From CAWJTN01 sp963845895 (GTDB lineage: Bacteria > Patescibacteriota > Microgenomatia > UBA1406 > GWC2-37-13): 64,000 bases of DNA. This document shows positions 1-7,618 of the stretch, piece after piece. Where the stretch lies: assembly GCA_963845895.1 (NCBI GenBank), contig CAWJTN010000001.1:186001-250000 (forward strand), written 5' to 3'. How positions within the stretch are numbered: the first letter of the stretch is position 1; each line of letters starts with the position of its first letter. Both the position numbers and the translations under genes were made by a program. The notes below the pieces were generated by a model. That model searched no databases. It saw only the letters and a program-made list of their open reading frames with translations, and was not told the DNA's origin.

Positions 1-554
1 AGGAATCCTGGGATAAATGGTTCTTCATGAAGCTCTCTTCCAACTCCATGTCCTGTCAACTCCTTTATTATTGAAAATTCATTGCCCTCGATTTCTCTCT
101 TAATTGTTTGAGATATTTCTCCAATTTTATTACCTCTAACTGCTTTCTTAATCGCTTTATCTGAAGTTATCCTTCCAGTCTCTAAAAATTTATTGACTTC
201 TTTATCGTCCTTCTTTCCAATAATAAACGTGTCTGCATAATCAGTATGAAAACCTTTGTAAAACATTCCTATATCTACTTTTAAAACATCACCATTTTTA
301 ATGACTCTATTTGAAGGCGGCGTGTGAACAATCTGATCATTTATCGGCAAACAGGTTGCCCAATGATAATTGGGCACTCGCTTAAACGATGGTTCGCCAC
401 CCATCTTTCTAATCAATTTTTCTGCCTCATTGTCAATCTGCAATGTTGTCATGCCTACTTTAATTTGCGGCATTAGTTCTCTGACAACTTTTTGTAATCT
501 TAAACCACCTTCTTGCATTATTTTGATCTCTTCGGCTGATTTATACTTAATCAT
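1..554 (-). CDS. map: Methionine aminopeptidase type I (partial)
   Basis: Removes the initiator methionine from new proteins in the cytosol. The frame starts at ATG 554 (MIKYKSAEEIKIM) and runs off the left edge after about 184 residues, so the C-terminal metal ligands are not visible. Family signatures present are KVDIGMFYKGFHTDYADTF, with the first two metal-binding aspartates, and GHGVGRELHEEP, with the metal-binding histidine. Only one base separates the adk stop (TGA) from this ATG, so translation is probably coupled. The order secY-adk-map is the usual end of the spc operon. Confidence 0.95.
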   Translation of the reverse strand, partial: MIKYKSAEEIKIMQEGGLRLQKVVRELMPQIKVGMTTLQIDNEAEKLIRKMGGEPSFKRVPNYHWATCLPINDQIVHTPPSNRVIKNGDVLKVDIGMFYKGFHTDYADTFIIGKKDDKEVNKFLETGRITSDKAIKKAVRGNKIGEISQTIKREIEGNEFSIIKELTGHGVGRELHEEPFIPGF

Positions 555-555
555 T

Positions 556-1683
556 TCAAGAAAAATATATTGTCCTATAAATAGTTTCTAACTTATCACG
601 AAATTCTTCTATTGAAAAATTATTCTTAATTAAAAAGTCTGCATAAGCTATCGGCGGACCCTGATTTGTCCCAATCAGCTGGTTAATATCTCTTTCCTCA
701 CCAAATAATTTAGATCTATATTTTCTTTGTGAAATTCTTTTATATCTTACATTTTTATCCGCATAAATCGCTAAGATGAATATCTTTAACTTAGGTAATT
801 TTGATTTAAGATATTGATATTCCTCCCAAGAATACAATCCATCAATCACTACCATCTGACTATTTTTTAAACATTCCATGATTTTATTTTCATTTAACAG
901 CGCCAAAGCTTGTTTTCCATATTTTTGTCTTAACTCTTCTCTGATTTTTTTGTGCACTTCCTCAACGTGTTGTAATTTATTTCGATCTACGTAATCATTG
1001 ATATATTTGCCAAAAGAAACTACTGGTAATCCTTTCTTTTTAAAGAAATTTGCAGCTTCTGTTTTGCCAGCACCTGCTAATCCAACAATAGCTATTATAG
1101 TTTTTCTTTTCCGTTCCCAACTTTTTATTTGGTTCTTGATAAGTTGTTTCCCCAGATTTCTTAAAATTTCTTTATTTACTTCCTTTATAGGTTTTGTTCC
1201 GTCAATTGTTGCTAGTTTTCCTTGTTTCTCATAAAATTTCAAAACATGTTCAGTAAATTGATGGAAAAGATGCATTCTTTTTTTCAATGCAGGCAGAGTT
1301 TCATCTTCTCTAGCAGAATCATTTCTATAGAACAATCTATAAATAACTTCTTTGTCAGGTATCTTTATATATATTACCTTATCGACATTGTTTTTAAATT
1401 CTTCAGCTTGTTTAATGGTTCTAGGAAAACCATCAAGGATATATCCGTGTTTATATTCAGGACGTGACAAATAAGCATTAACAATCTCTATTGTCTTGTT
1501 ATCAGGAATCAAATAACCTGAATTTATTGTTTCCTTAACGTATCTTCCTAGCGTTGTTTTCTCTTTCGCAATATCTCTAAAAATATGACCTGTAGAAAGA
1601 TAAGGTATGTGTAATTGATGGGATAATAAATTACCTTGAGTTGATTTACCGGATCCTTGTATTCCAATTAAAACTAATTTCAT
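556..1683 (-). CDS. adk: Adenylate kinase fused to a second P-loop kinase-like domain
   Basis: Residues 1 to about 185 are an adenylate kinase (ATP + AMP to 2 ADP): P-loop GIQGSGKST, AMP-site motif DGFPRT, and a short LID around RNDSAREDET without the zinc-binding cysteines. Residues about 195-375 hold a second complete P-loop domain (IVGLAGAGKTEAANFF, then VVIDGLYSWEEY and a C-terminal YADFLIKN segment). I read this as resembling the archaeal UPF0200/dephospho-CoA-kinase-like family. At 375 residues it is far longer than a normal Adk (about 180-220). It lies between rpmG and map in the ribosomal operon. The role of the second domain is unknown. Confidence is high for the Adk half and moderate for the family of the second half. 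Confidence 0.9.
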   Translation of the reverse strand: MKLVLIGIQGSGKSTQGNLLSHQLHIPYLSTGHIFRDIAKEKTTLGRYVKETINSGYLIPDNKTIEIVNAYLSRPEYKHGYILDGFPRTIKQAEEFKNNVDKVIYIKIPDKEVIYRLFYRNDSAREDETLPALKKRMHLFHQFTEHVLKFYEKQGKLATIDGTKPIKEVNKEILRNLGKQLIKNQIKSWERKRKTIIAIVGLAGAGKTEAANFFKKKGLPVVSFGKYINDYVDRNKLQHVEEVHKKIREELRQKYGKQALALLNENKIMECLKNSQMVVIDGLYSWEEYQYLKSKLPKLKIFILAIYADKNVRYKRISQRKYRSKLFGEERDINQLIGTNQGPPIAYADFLIKNNFSIEEFRDKLETIYRTIYFS

Positions 1684-1687
1684 AGGT

Positions 1688-1861
1688 TTACCCTAATTTT
1701 TTCCTTTCTTTGTGTAAAGTACGTTTTCTGCAATTTCTGCAGTATTTATTAAGTTTTAAACCCTCAGGCGTATTGATTTTATTTTTTTCAACTACATAGT
1801 TCTGCCTATCACAGACACTACAAACTAAACCCACAAGAATACGTGAACCTTTTTTTGCCAT
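1688..1861 (-). CDS. rpmG: 50S ribosomal protein L33
   Basis: A 57-residue frame starting MAKKGSRILVGLVCSVCDRQ, with a second cysteine pair CRNC, so it is the zinc-binding form of L33. The start ATG is two bases after the secY stop and the stop is four bases before adk, so it belongs to the operon. L33 normally sits near rpmB, secE or a tRNA gene; a place between secY and adk is unusual. It is short and easily missed by automatic calling. Confidence 0.93.
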   Translation of the reverse strand: MAKKGSRILVGLVCSVCDRQNYVVEKNKINTPEGLKLNKYCRNCRKRTLHKERKKLG

Positions 1862-1863
1862 AT

Positions 1864-3150
1864 TTATCTTACAAACTTATCATAACTCTTCATAACAAGC
1901 TGAGCCTCAACCATTTTAAATGTTTCAAGAATTACGGACACAACTATTAATATACCAGTTCCTCCAATCACCAATCCGCTGATACCTGTAATTTTTGAAA
2001 CAATTGCAGGAAGAATAGCTACCATACCTAAAAAAACAGCTCCTACACTTGTTAATCTATAAAGCACTTTTTCCAAATATTGTTTTGTAGCTATTCCCGG
2101 ACGGATCCCAGGGACAAATCCTCCATGTTTTTGAATTTCTTCAGAAATTTTTTGTGGATTAAAAACGATAACTGTATAGAAATATGTAAACCCCATTACT
2201 AAAATAAAATAAAAGAAATTATAGAAAAAACCGGATGGGTTAAACAGTTTAACAATAAATGAAGCTGTTTTGGCTACAACAGGATTTTTGACATAAACCA
2301 GAAAATTTCCCAAAAGCTGTGGCATTAGAACAAAAGATACCGCAAAGATGATCGGGATTACTCCGGCTTGATTTAATTTTAAAGGCAGGTAGTTAGTCGC
2401 GCCTTGATAAACCCTGTTTCCTCTGATTCTTTTAGCATAATATACCGGAATTTTCCTCACTGCTTCGTTTATAAAAACAATTGAAGCTATAACAAAAACG
2501 GCAAGTACTAAAAAAATAACAACATTGAATACAAGTTCTTGATTGACTACTGACAAAGTCCTACTAAATACCACTGGGATTCTTCCCACAATTCCAGCAA
2601 AGATTAAAAGTGATATTCCATTTCCCAACCCGAACTCAGAAATAAGCTCACCAAACCAGACAAGAATGAAGGTGCCTGCCATCATAGTTAAGACGAAAGA
2701 GAAAAACTCCAACGGACTTAAAGTCCCAACTATTTTCTGATTTTTAAGCAACACAAAAATTCCTATTGCTTGAACAATTGTCAAAGGCGCTGTTAAGAAA
2801 CGCGTATATTGATTTATCTTGTATCTTCCGTACTCTCCTTCTTTGCTTAACTGTTCCAATTTGGGAAAAATAGCCGTCAATAACTGTATTACGATTGAAG
2901 CATTGATATAAGGATTTAAACCCAAAGCCATGACTGAAAAATTAATAAGAGTTCCACCGGAAAAAATATCAAGTAGAGATAAAAACTGATTTTGGGCAAA
3001 TAATGCTTGTAATTTTGGAAGGTTTATTGCCGGAACTGGTAAAAAAGCAAATACTCTGAACACTAAAAAGATAAATAAAGTAAACAAAGTTTTTCTTTTT
3101 AGTTCAGGATCACGAAAAAGAGTCTTAATTTTATCTATTACTTCCTTCAT
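1864..3150 (-). CDS. secY: Protein translocase subunit SecY
   Basis: Central channel of the Sec translocon in the inner membrane. The 428 residues show about ten hydrophobic segments, an N-terminal KRKTLFTLFIFLVFR helix and the plug region PVPAINLPKLQALF. Also visible are the conserved segment GGTLINFSVMALGLNPYINASI and the cytosolic loop with RIRGNRVYQG and GFVPGIRPG. The length is normal. It overlaps the end of rplO by four bases (ATGA) and is followed closely by rpmG and adk. It works with SecDF, whose genes lie at 54-56 kb in this window. Confidence 0.97.
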   Translation of the reverse strand: MKEVIDKIKTLFRDPELKRKTLFTLFIFLVFRVFAFLPVPAINLPKLQALFAQNQFLSLLDIFSGGTLINFSVMALGLNPYINASIVIQLLTAIFPKLEQLSKEGEYGRYKINQYTRFLTAPLTIVQAIGIFVLLKNQKIVGTLSPLEFFSFVLTMMAGTFILVWFGELISEFGLGNGISLLIFAGIVGRIPVVFSRTLSVVNQELVFNVVIFLVLAVFVIASIVFINEAVRKIPVYYAKRIRGNRVYQGATNYLPLKLNQAGVIPIIFAVSFVLMPQLLGNFLVYVKNPVVAKTASFIVKLFNPSGFFYNFFYFILVMGFTYFYTVIVFNPQKISEEIQKHGGFVPGIRPGIATKQYLEKVLYRLTSVGAVFLGMVAILPAIVSKITGISGLVIGGTGILIVVSVILETFKMVEAQLVMKSYDKFVR

Positions 3151-3593
3151 AACTCTATTTTTCCTCCAAGTTTTTCAATGATTAGTTTGGAAGATTTAGA
3201 AACGGGTATTTTTACAATTAGTTTCTTTTCTAGTTTTCCATCATTCAAAATTTTTATACCAAATCTTTTAAGATTATCTTCGATAATCCCTTTTTTAACT
3301 AACGACTCGACATCGACAGTATCATTATTTTCAAAAATGTTCAACTCTTTAAGTTTAACAATAGTTGACCTGAAATTTTTTGATTTATTTCTACCCTTAC
3401 CTCTTAAAAGTGGAAATTTTTTTATCATTCTAGCCTGCCCACCTTCAAAAGCCAAAGGAATACTTTCCCTAGCTTTTTGATGTCTTGTAGTTCCTCGTCC
3501 TGATTTTGCTCCTTTTCCGCTGCCAAGACCTCTTCCTAGTCTTTTTTTCTTGACCTCGACAATTTTTGCTAAATTGCTTAAAATATTTTTCAT
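3147..3593 (-). CDS. rplO: 50S ribosomal protein L15
   Basis: A 148-residue L15 with the glycine- and lysine-rich N-terminus (KKRLGRGLGSGKGAKSGRGT) and the conserved segment FEGGQARMIKKFPLLRGKG. L15 binds 23S rRNA late in assembly. Its start overlaps the rpsE stop by four bases. In most bacteria rpmD (L30) lies between rpsE and rplO, and here there is no room for it, so L30 is absent from its usual place. That is a known feature of Candidate Phyla Radiation genomes. Confidence 0.97.
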   Translation of the reverse strand: MKNILSNLAKIVEVKKKRLGRGLGSGKGAKSGRGTTRHQKARESIPLAFEGGQARMIKKFPLLRGKGRNKSKNFRSTIVKLKELNIFENNDTVDVESLVKKGIIEDNLKRFGIKILNDGKLEKKLIVKIPVSKSSKLIIEKLGGKIEL

Positions 3594-4090
3594 TTTATAC
3601 TGGATTTTTTAATCTTAACTCTAGGTTTCAACCTCATCAATGCTTCCATAACCGCATAAGTATTAACTACTTGATTTCTTGACTTTATTATTTTTCCAGA
3701 AGCATTTGTTATACCGACCAAATCTAAAAGCACTCTTGCAACACTACCAACCTTTAACCCTGTACCTGGAGGAGCAGGTTTTAATAGAATTAGAGAAGCT
3801 TTGTATTTTAGCTTAATCTCATGTGGCAATGTATTCTGGAAAACCGGTACAGTAATCATGTGTTTCCTTGCATAACTTATTGCTTTCTGAATGGCTGGGG
3901 GAACCTCTTGACCTCTTCCCAATCCGACTCCGACTCTACCCTTTTTATCTCCAACCGCCACAAGAGCGGAAAAAGTTACGTAATTTCCTCCTGGTATCTT
4001 TTTAGAGACACGTTTAATCAAAAGCACCTTTTCTTCCAGCTTCTCCTCTCCACTTTGCTGCTGTCTATATTGTTGTCTATTATCAACCAT
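3590..4090 (-). CDS. rpsE: 30S ribosomal protein S5
   Basis: S5 helps decoding accuracy and mRNA entry. The 166-residue frame has a low-complexity glutamine-rich start (VDNRQQYRQQQSGEEKLEEK), then the double-stranded RNA-binding fold (KVLLIKRVSKKIPGGNYVTFSALV, GRVGVGLGRGQEVPPAIQKA) and the C-terminal domain (PAPPGTGLKVGSVARVLLDL). The order rplR-rpsE-rplO is canonical apart from the missing rpmD. It is separated from rplR by 12 bases. Confidence 0.97.
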   Translation of the reverse strand: MVDNRQQYRQQQSGEEKLEEKVLLIKRVSKKIPGGNYVTFSALVAVGDKKGRVGVGLGRGQEVPPAIQKAISYARKHMITVPVFQNTLPHEIKLKYKASLILLKPAPPGTGLKVGSVARVLLDLVGITNASGKIIKSRNQVVNTYAVMEALMRLKPRVKIKKSSIK

Positions 4091-4102
4091 AATAATTAAA
4101 AA

Positions 4103-4465
4103 TTATATTATTAATCCTTCTTCTCTTAAACCTTCAGCCAATGCTTTTATTCTTCCTTTATACGAATATTTACCTCTGTCAAAGATTGCTCTTGCAATGC
4201 CCTTCTCCTTTGCTAACTTAGCTAACTGAACGCCTACTTTTTTTGCCTCCACAACTTTCTTTTCCTTTTTATAGTCTTTTCCACCTGCAAAAATTAAACT
4301 AGAATAAGATGTAATTGTTTTTCTATTCTCGTCGTCAATCGCTTGAGCATAAGTAAACCTATTTGATGCAAATACAGAAATTCTAGGTCTATCTTTAGTA
4401 CCAAAGATATTACTACTTATTCTTTTTTTTCTTCTAAAGCTTTTATTTACATTTACACTTCTCAT
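4103..4465 (-). CDS. rplR: 50S ribosomal protein L18
   Basis: A 120-residue L18, which brings 5S rRNA into the large subunit with L5. Conserved elements are RPRISVFASNRFTYAQAIDD near the middle and the C-terminal FDRGKYSYKGRIKALAEGLREEGL. The length is normal. The gene follows rplF with a two-base gap and is part of one long minus-strand operon. Confidence 0.96.
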   Translation of the reverse strand: MRSVNVNKSFRRKKRISSNIFGTKDRPRISVFASNRFTYAQAIDDENRKTITSYSSLIFAGGKDYKKEKKVVEAKKVGVQLAKLAKEKGIARAIFDRGKYSYKGRIKALAEGLREEGLII

Positions 4466-4467
4466 AT

Positions 4468-5022
4468 TTATGCTGTTGTTGTTGTAGTTTTAACTTTTTT
4501 TCCTGGTTTAAGTTTTATTATCTCCCCAAGATATCGGATACCTTTTCCTTTATATACGTCAGGTTTTTTTAACATTTTTATCTGGTAAGCAATCTCGCCA
4601 ACCAGCTGCTTATCAATTCCTGAAACTGTTATCTTATTGTTTCCTTCAACCTGATATTTAATATTGGCAAATTTTTTAAATACAACTGGATGTGAAAAAC
4701 CTAGTCTTAGAGCCAAATCTTCTCCTTGCAACTTAACATTATATCCTGTGCCGACTATCTCAAGCTTTTTTTGCCATGGAGAAATCACCCCCGAAACGGC
4801 ATTAAAAATAAGTTGTCTATACAACCCGTGAAGTGAAGCTGTCTTTTTTTCATCATTAGCTCTTTTTACATTCAATTTACTGCCTTCTTGAATTACGCTA
4901 ATAGGTTTTGGCAATATAAATGAAAGTTCGCCTTCTGATCCTTTAACTGTAACTTTGTTTTTATCAATATTTACTTGTACCGATGTTGGAATCTCAATTG
5001 GATTATCACCTATCTTCGACAT
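4468..5022 (-). CDS. rplF: 50S ribosomal protein L6
   Basis: A 184-residue L6 with two similar RNA-binding domains. It starts MSKIGDNPIEIP and contains the conserved C-terminal motif KKPDVYKGKGIRYLGE plus a lysine-rich end (LKPGKKVKTTTTTA). L6 binds the sarcin-ricin loop region of 23S rRNA. A 25-base gap separates it from rpsH and holds a small perfect palindrome (5032-5047). The ending differs from family members only in its threonine run. Confidence 0.96.
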   Translation of the reverse strand: MSKIGDNPIEIPTSVQVNIDKNKVTVKGSEGELSFILPKPISVIQEGSKLNVKRANDEKKTASLHGLYRQLIFNAVSGVISPWQKKLEIVGTGYNVKLQGEDLALRLGFSHPVVFKKFANIKYQVEGNNKITVSGIDKQLVGEIAYQIKMLKKPDVYKGKGIRYLGEIIKLKPGKKVKTTTTTA

Positions 5023-5031
5023 AATATTTTA

Positions 5032-5047
5032 TCCGCCAACTGGCGGA
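5032..5047. repeat. Short palindrome TCCGCCA-AC-TGGCGGA
   Basis: A perfect 7-bp inverted repeat with a 2-base centre in the rpsH-rplF spacer. A closely related GC-rich palindrome (TCCGCC-N5-GGCGGA) occurs at 21850-21866 between the SAM riboswitch and its terminator. Both stand out from the AT-rich surroundings, which suggests a dispersed palindromic repeat. There is no T-run, so it is not an intrinsic terminator. Confidence 0.6.
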
Positions 5048-5425
5048 CTACCAAATTGAAAATAATAATTCGCCGCCGATCTTTTCTTTTCTTGCTTCAG
5101 AATTAGTTAAAATCCCTTTTGGCGTTGATAATAGCGTGTAACCTAATCCTCCTAGTACCGGCTTTAAATTTTTGTAGGAACTATAAATCTTCTGACCTGG
5201 TTTTGAGAATATCTTAATATCTGTCATTACTGGTTTTTTATCTTTATACATAAGATTTACAGAGATTTTTTTACCATTAATCTTATAAGCTTTTATATAT
5301 CTAAGAGTCACTAGCTTTTTTAAAACTTCTTCTTTGTATTTAGAAGAAGGCATATCAATTAAGTCTTTCCTCGCCATATAACCGTTTTTTATTCTAATTA
5401 TCAAATCTATAACTGGATTAACCAT
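5048..5425 (-). CDS. rpsH: 30S ribosomal protein S8
   Basis: A 125-residue S8, which binds helix 21 of 16S rRNA. It begins MVNPVIDLIIRIKNGYMARKD and ends with the family signature GILTNSEARKEKIGGELLFSIW region (positions about 104-125). It is about five residues shorter than the usual S8. The upstream neighbour in the operon is rpsS, eight bases away. In other bacteria that neighbour is rpsN, so this junction marks the site where rpsS was inserted. Confidence 0.96.
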   Translation of the reverse strand: MVNPVIDLIIRIKNGYMARKDLIDMPSSKYKEEVLKKLVTLRYIKAYKINGKKISVNLMYKDKKPVMTDIKIFSKPGQKIYSSYKNLKPVLGGLGYTLLSTPKGILTNSEARKEKIGGELLFSIW

Positions 5426-5433
5426 ATTTATTT

Positions 5434-5718
5434 TTAAGTTGCCTCGATCACTTTCTTAGTGACCTTACCATGACTTCTAAAAGTTCGTGTAGGTGAAAAT
5501 TCACCAAGCCTATGACCTACCATAGTTTCAGAAATTAAAATTTCGATAAATTTTCTCCCGTTATGTATGGCTATTTTATGACCAACAAATTCCGGCGCGA
5601 CCTGAGAATCTCGTGCCCAAGTTTTTATTGATGACATATCACTCGTTTGCTTTTGCTTTACAACTTTCTTTAATAAATTCTCATCAATATACGGACCTTT
5701 TTTTTGTGACCTTGACAT
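5434..5718 (-). CDS. rpsS: 30S ribosomal protein S19 (relocated)
   Basis: A 94-residue S19, which with S13 contacts the A-site finger at the head of the small subunit. It begins MSRSQKKGPYIDENLLKKV and has the family motif GHRLGEFSPTRTFRSHGK near the C-terminus. In almost all bacteria rpsS lies between rplB and rplV. Here rplB and rplV are one base apart and rpsS lies between rpsN and rpsH instead. The protein looks complete, so this is a change of order and not a duplicate remnant. Confidence 0.97.
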   Translation of the reverse strand: MSRSQKKGPYIDENLLKKVVKQKQTSDMSSIKTWARDSQVAPEFVGHKIAIHNGRKFIEILISETMVGHRLGEFSPTRTFRSHGKVTKKVIEAT

Positions 5719-5742
5719 ACTTTAATAATTAATAATTAAAAA

Positions 5743-5928
5743 TTACCATGATATCTTCCTTACTCCTGGGATTTCCCCCTGCAATGCTTTTTCTCTAAAA
5801 CAGATTCTACACATGCCAAATCTTCTTAAATATCCTCTCGCTCTACCACAGAATGGACAACGATTTCTAAATCGAACAGTATATTTTTGTTTTTTTTTGA
5901 ATTTTACTTCGTCGGACGTTTTTGCCAT
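5743..5928 (-). CDS. rpsN: 30S ribosomal protein S14, zinc-binding type
   Basis: A 61-residue type Z S14, with zinc ligands CPFC and CRIC around RARGYLRRFGM. It ends with the usual GVRKISW. The short N-terminal tail (AKTSDEVKFKKKQKYTVR) precedes the zinc ribbon. It follows rplE with a one-base gap, as in the usual spc order. Its downstream neighbour is rpsS instead of rpsH. Confidence 0.97.
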   Translation of the reverse strand: MAKTSDEVKFKKKQKYTVRFRNRCPFCGRARGYLRRFGMCRICFREKALQGEIPGVRKISW

Positions 5929-5929
5929 A

Positions 5930-6466
5930 TCATTTTTTGAAAGGTATACCTAATACCTCAAATAATTTTTTACCTTTTAATTTATCTTTTGCATTTGTAA
6001 CTATAGTAACTTCCAAACCTCTAATTTTATCAATTTTGTCAAAATCTATCTCTGGAAAGATCGTTTGTTCAGGGAATCCAATATTTATGTTACCATTGAG
6101 ATCAGTACTTTTTTCAGGTATACCTCTGAAATCTTTTAGTCTTGGTATGACCACCTTAACTAGTTTCTCAAGAAAACTATACATTTTTTCTCCTCTTAAG
6201 GTTGTTTTAACTCCTATTGGCAATCCCTTTCTAATTTTAAAGGCAGAAATAGATTTTCTAGCTTTAGTAATAAGTGCTTTCTGTCCTGTAATAAGTCCTA
6301 TCTGCTCCTGAATTTTTTCCAGAACCCCTTTGCTGGATACTGCTTCACCAGCTCCAACATTAACCACAATTTTTACCACTTTAGGAACCTGCATGTAATT
6401 TTTTAACTTCAAATCATCCATCAATTTCTTCTTGACCTCCTGGTTATAATAATCCTTAAATGTCAT
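5930..6466 (-). CDS. rplE: 50S ribosomal protein L5
   Basis: A 178-residue L5, which binds 5S rRNA and contacts the P-site tRNA. Conserved features are MQVPKVVKIVVNVGAGEA near residues 26-43, TGQKALITKARKSISAFKIRKG, and the C-terminal DRIRGLEVTIVT-like segment (DKIRGLEVTIVTNAKDK). The length is normal. Its ATG overlaps the rplX stop by four bases. Confidence 0.97.
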   Translation of the reverse strand: MTFKDYYNQEVKKKLMDDLKLKNYMQVPKVVKIVVNVGAGEAVSSKGVLEKIQEQIGLITGQKALITKARKSISAFKIRKGLPIGVKTTLRGEKMYSFLEKLVKVVIPRLKDFRGIPEKSTDLNGNINIGFPEQTIFPEIDFDKIDKIRGLEVTIVTNAKDKLKGKKLFEVLGIPFKK

Positions 6467-6768
6467 ATTCTGTTTTTACACCTTTTACAAATTCTAAATT
6501 TATTTCCTTTAGAGATTTCATATCCAACTCTTGCTGTTTTTCCGCATTTTGGACAAATTAACATAACATTTGCAACTTCAATCGCTCTTGGCACCTCGAC
6601 AACTCCTCCTTGAGGCATCTGTTCATTCTTTTTTATGTGCTTTTTATAAATGTTTATTCCTGGAATTACTATTTTTTTACTTTTTAAATACACTTTTTCA
6701 ACTACTCCGCTACGACCTTTATCTTTTCCACTCATTATTTTAACTTTGTCTCTTTTTTTTATATTCAT
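6463..6768 (-). CDS. rplX: 50S ribosomal protein L24
   Basis: A 101-residue L24, an assembly initiator. The KOW motif is DKVKIMSGKDKGRSGVVEKV (residues about 7-26). The C-terminus carries two cysteine pairs (CPKCGKTARVGYE and CKRCKNRI), so it probably binds zinc, as in a subset of bacterial L24 proteins. It overlaps rplE by four bases and lies ten bases after rplN. Confidence 0.96.
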   Translation of the reverse strand: MNIKKRDKVKIMSGKDKGRSGVVEKVYLKSKKIVIPGINIYKKHIKKNEQMPQGGVVEVPRAIEVANVMLICPKCGKTARVGYEISKGNKFRICKRCKNRI

Positions 6769-6778
6769 AATTGATGTT

Positions 6779-7153
6779 CTAATAAATTTCTTCTGCTAAA
6801 CTGGCAATTTTTGAGAAACCGTTATCTTTCACTTCTTTAGCAATGGGGCCGAATATTCTTGTTCCCTTAGGATCTTTAGTATTTTTGTCCAACAAAACTA
6901 CACAAGCATTTTCGTCAAATCTGATATAACTTCCATCTTTTCTTCTCTTCTCTTTCTTAGTTCTAACAATAACAGCCTGCAAAATGTCACCTTGCTTGAC
7001 TTGACCATACGGTAGAGCTTCTTTTACTGTTATGTTTATGATGTCACCAATATGGGCATATCTTTTGTTACCTTTTTTTGGTAGTCCAATCATCATTACC
7101 TTTTTAGCTCCCGTATTGTCAGCAACATTTATAATAGATCTCATCTGCAACAT
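6779..7153 (-). CDS. rplN: 50S ribosomal protein L14
   Basis: A 124-residue L14, which forms intersubunit bridge B8. It starts MLQMRSIINVADNTGAKKVM and ends GPIAKEVKDNGFSKIASLAEEIY (positions about 102-124), both typical. It has normal length and lies one base after rpsQ. The gene order rpsQ-rplN-rplX-rplE is canonical here. Confidence 0.97.
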   Translation of the reverse strand: MLQMRSIINVADNTGAKKVMMIGLPKKGNKRYAHIGDIINITVKEALPYGQVKQGDILQAVIVRTKKEKRRKDGSYIRFDENACVVLLDKNTKDPKGTRIFGPIAKEVKDNGFSKIASLAEEIY

Positions 7154-7154
7154 A

Positions 7155-7388
7155 TTATTTTATTCTTTCAATTACTATAAAGTGTTTATCTTTTGATATT
7201 GGTCTAGTTTCTCGAATTTTAACTATGTCTCCTACTTTTAATTCTTTATCTTCGTTATGAGCTTTAATCTTCTTATGTCTTACGATTGTTTTCTTGTATA
7301 GATGATGTCTAAATTTTCGCTCAATACTCACAACCACTGTTTTTTGCATTTTTGCTGAAACTATTTTTCCTATAACTTCCTTTTTCAT
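7155..7388 (-). CDS. rpsQ: 30S ribosomal protein S17
   Basis: A 77-residue S17, an early 16S rRNA binder with an OB fold. Conserved parts are GKIVSAKMQKTVVVSIERK at the N-terminus, HKKIKAHNEDKELKVGDIV in the middle and ETRPISKDKHFIVIERI at the end. It lies between rpmC and rplN in the standard order. Confidence 0.96.
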   Translation of the reverse strand: MKKEVIGKIVSAKMQKTVVVSIERKFRHHLYKKTIVRHKKIKAHNEDKELKVGDIVKIRETRPISKDKHFIVIERIK

Positions 7389-7393
7389 ATATT

Positions 7394-7618
7394 TTAACGA
7401 GCTTGGCTTGATTTAATTTTTTCTAATTCGGTTAGTTCACTAAGTACTGTTAGAAGCGTCGCTATTTTTTTCTTTTTCTTTCCTATGATATTTGTGTCTT
7501 TCTGTGGATTAACCTTCACCTCAAGTTTAAGTTTGGCTATCTCTTCTCTTAAAGTTTGAACATCTTTTGTAATTTGTAAAATGCTTTTGCCTTTTAATTC
7601 TTTTGTCTCTTTTTTCAT
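7394..7618 (-). CDS. rpmC: 50S ribosomal protein L29
   Basis: A 74-residue L29 near the polypeptide exit tunnel. It consists of two predicted helices rich in lysine and glutamate (LREEIAKLKLEVKVNPQKDT, then KKKKKIATLLTVLSE). The sequence is divergent, as usual for L29, and the call rests partly on its place between rplP and rpsQ. Its start overlaps the rplP stop by four bases. Confidence 0.9.
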   Translation of the reverse strand: MKKETKELKGKSILQITKDVQTLREEIAKLKLEVKVNPQKDTNIIGKKKKKIATLLTVLSELTELEKIKSSQAR

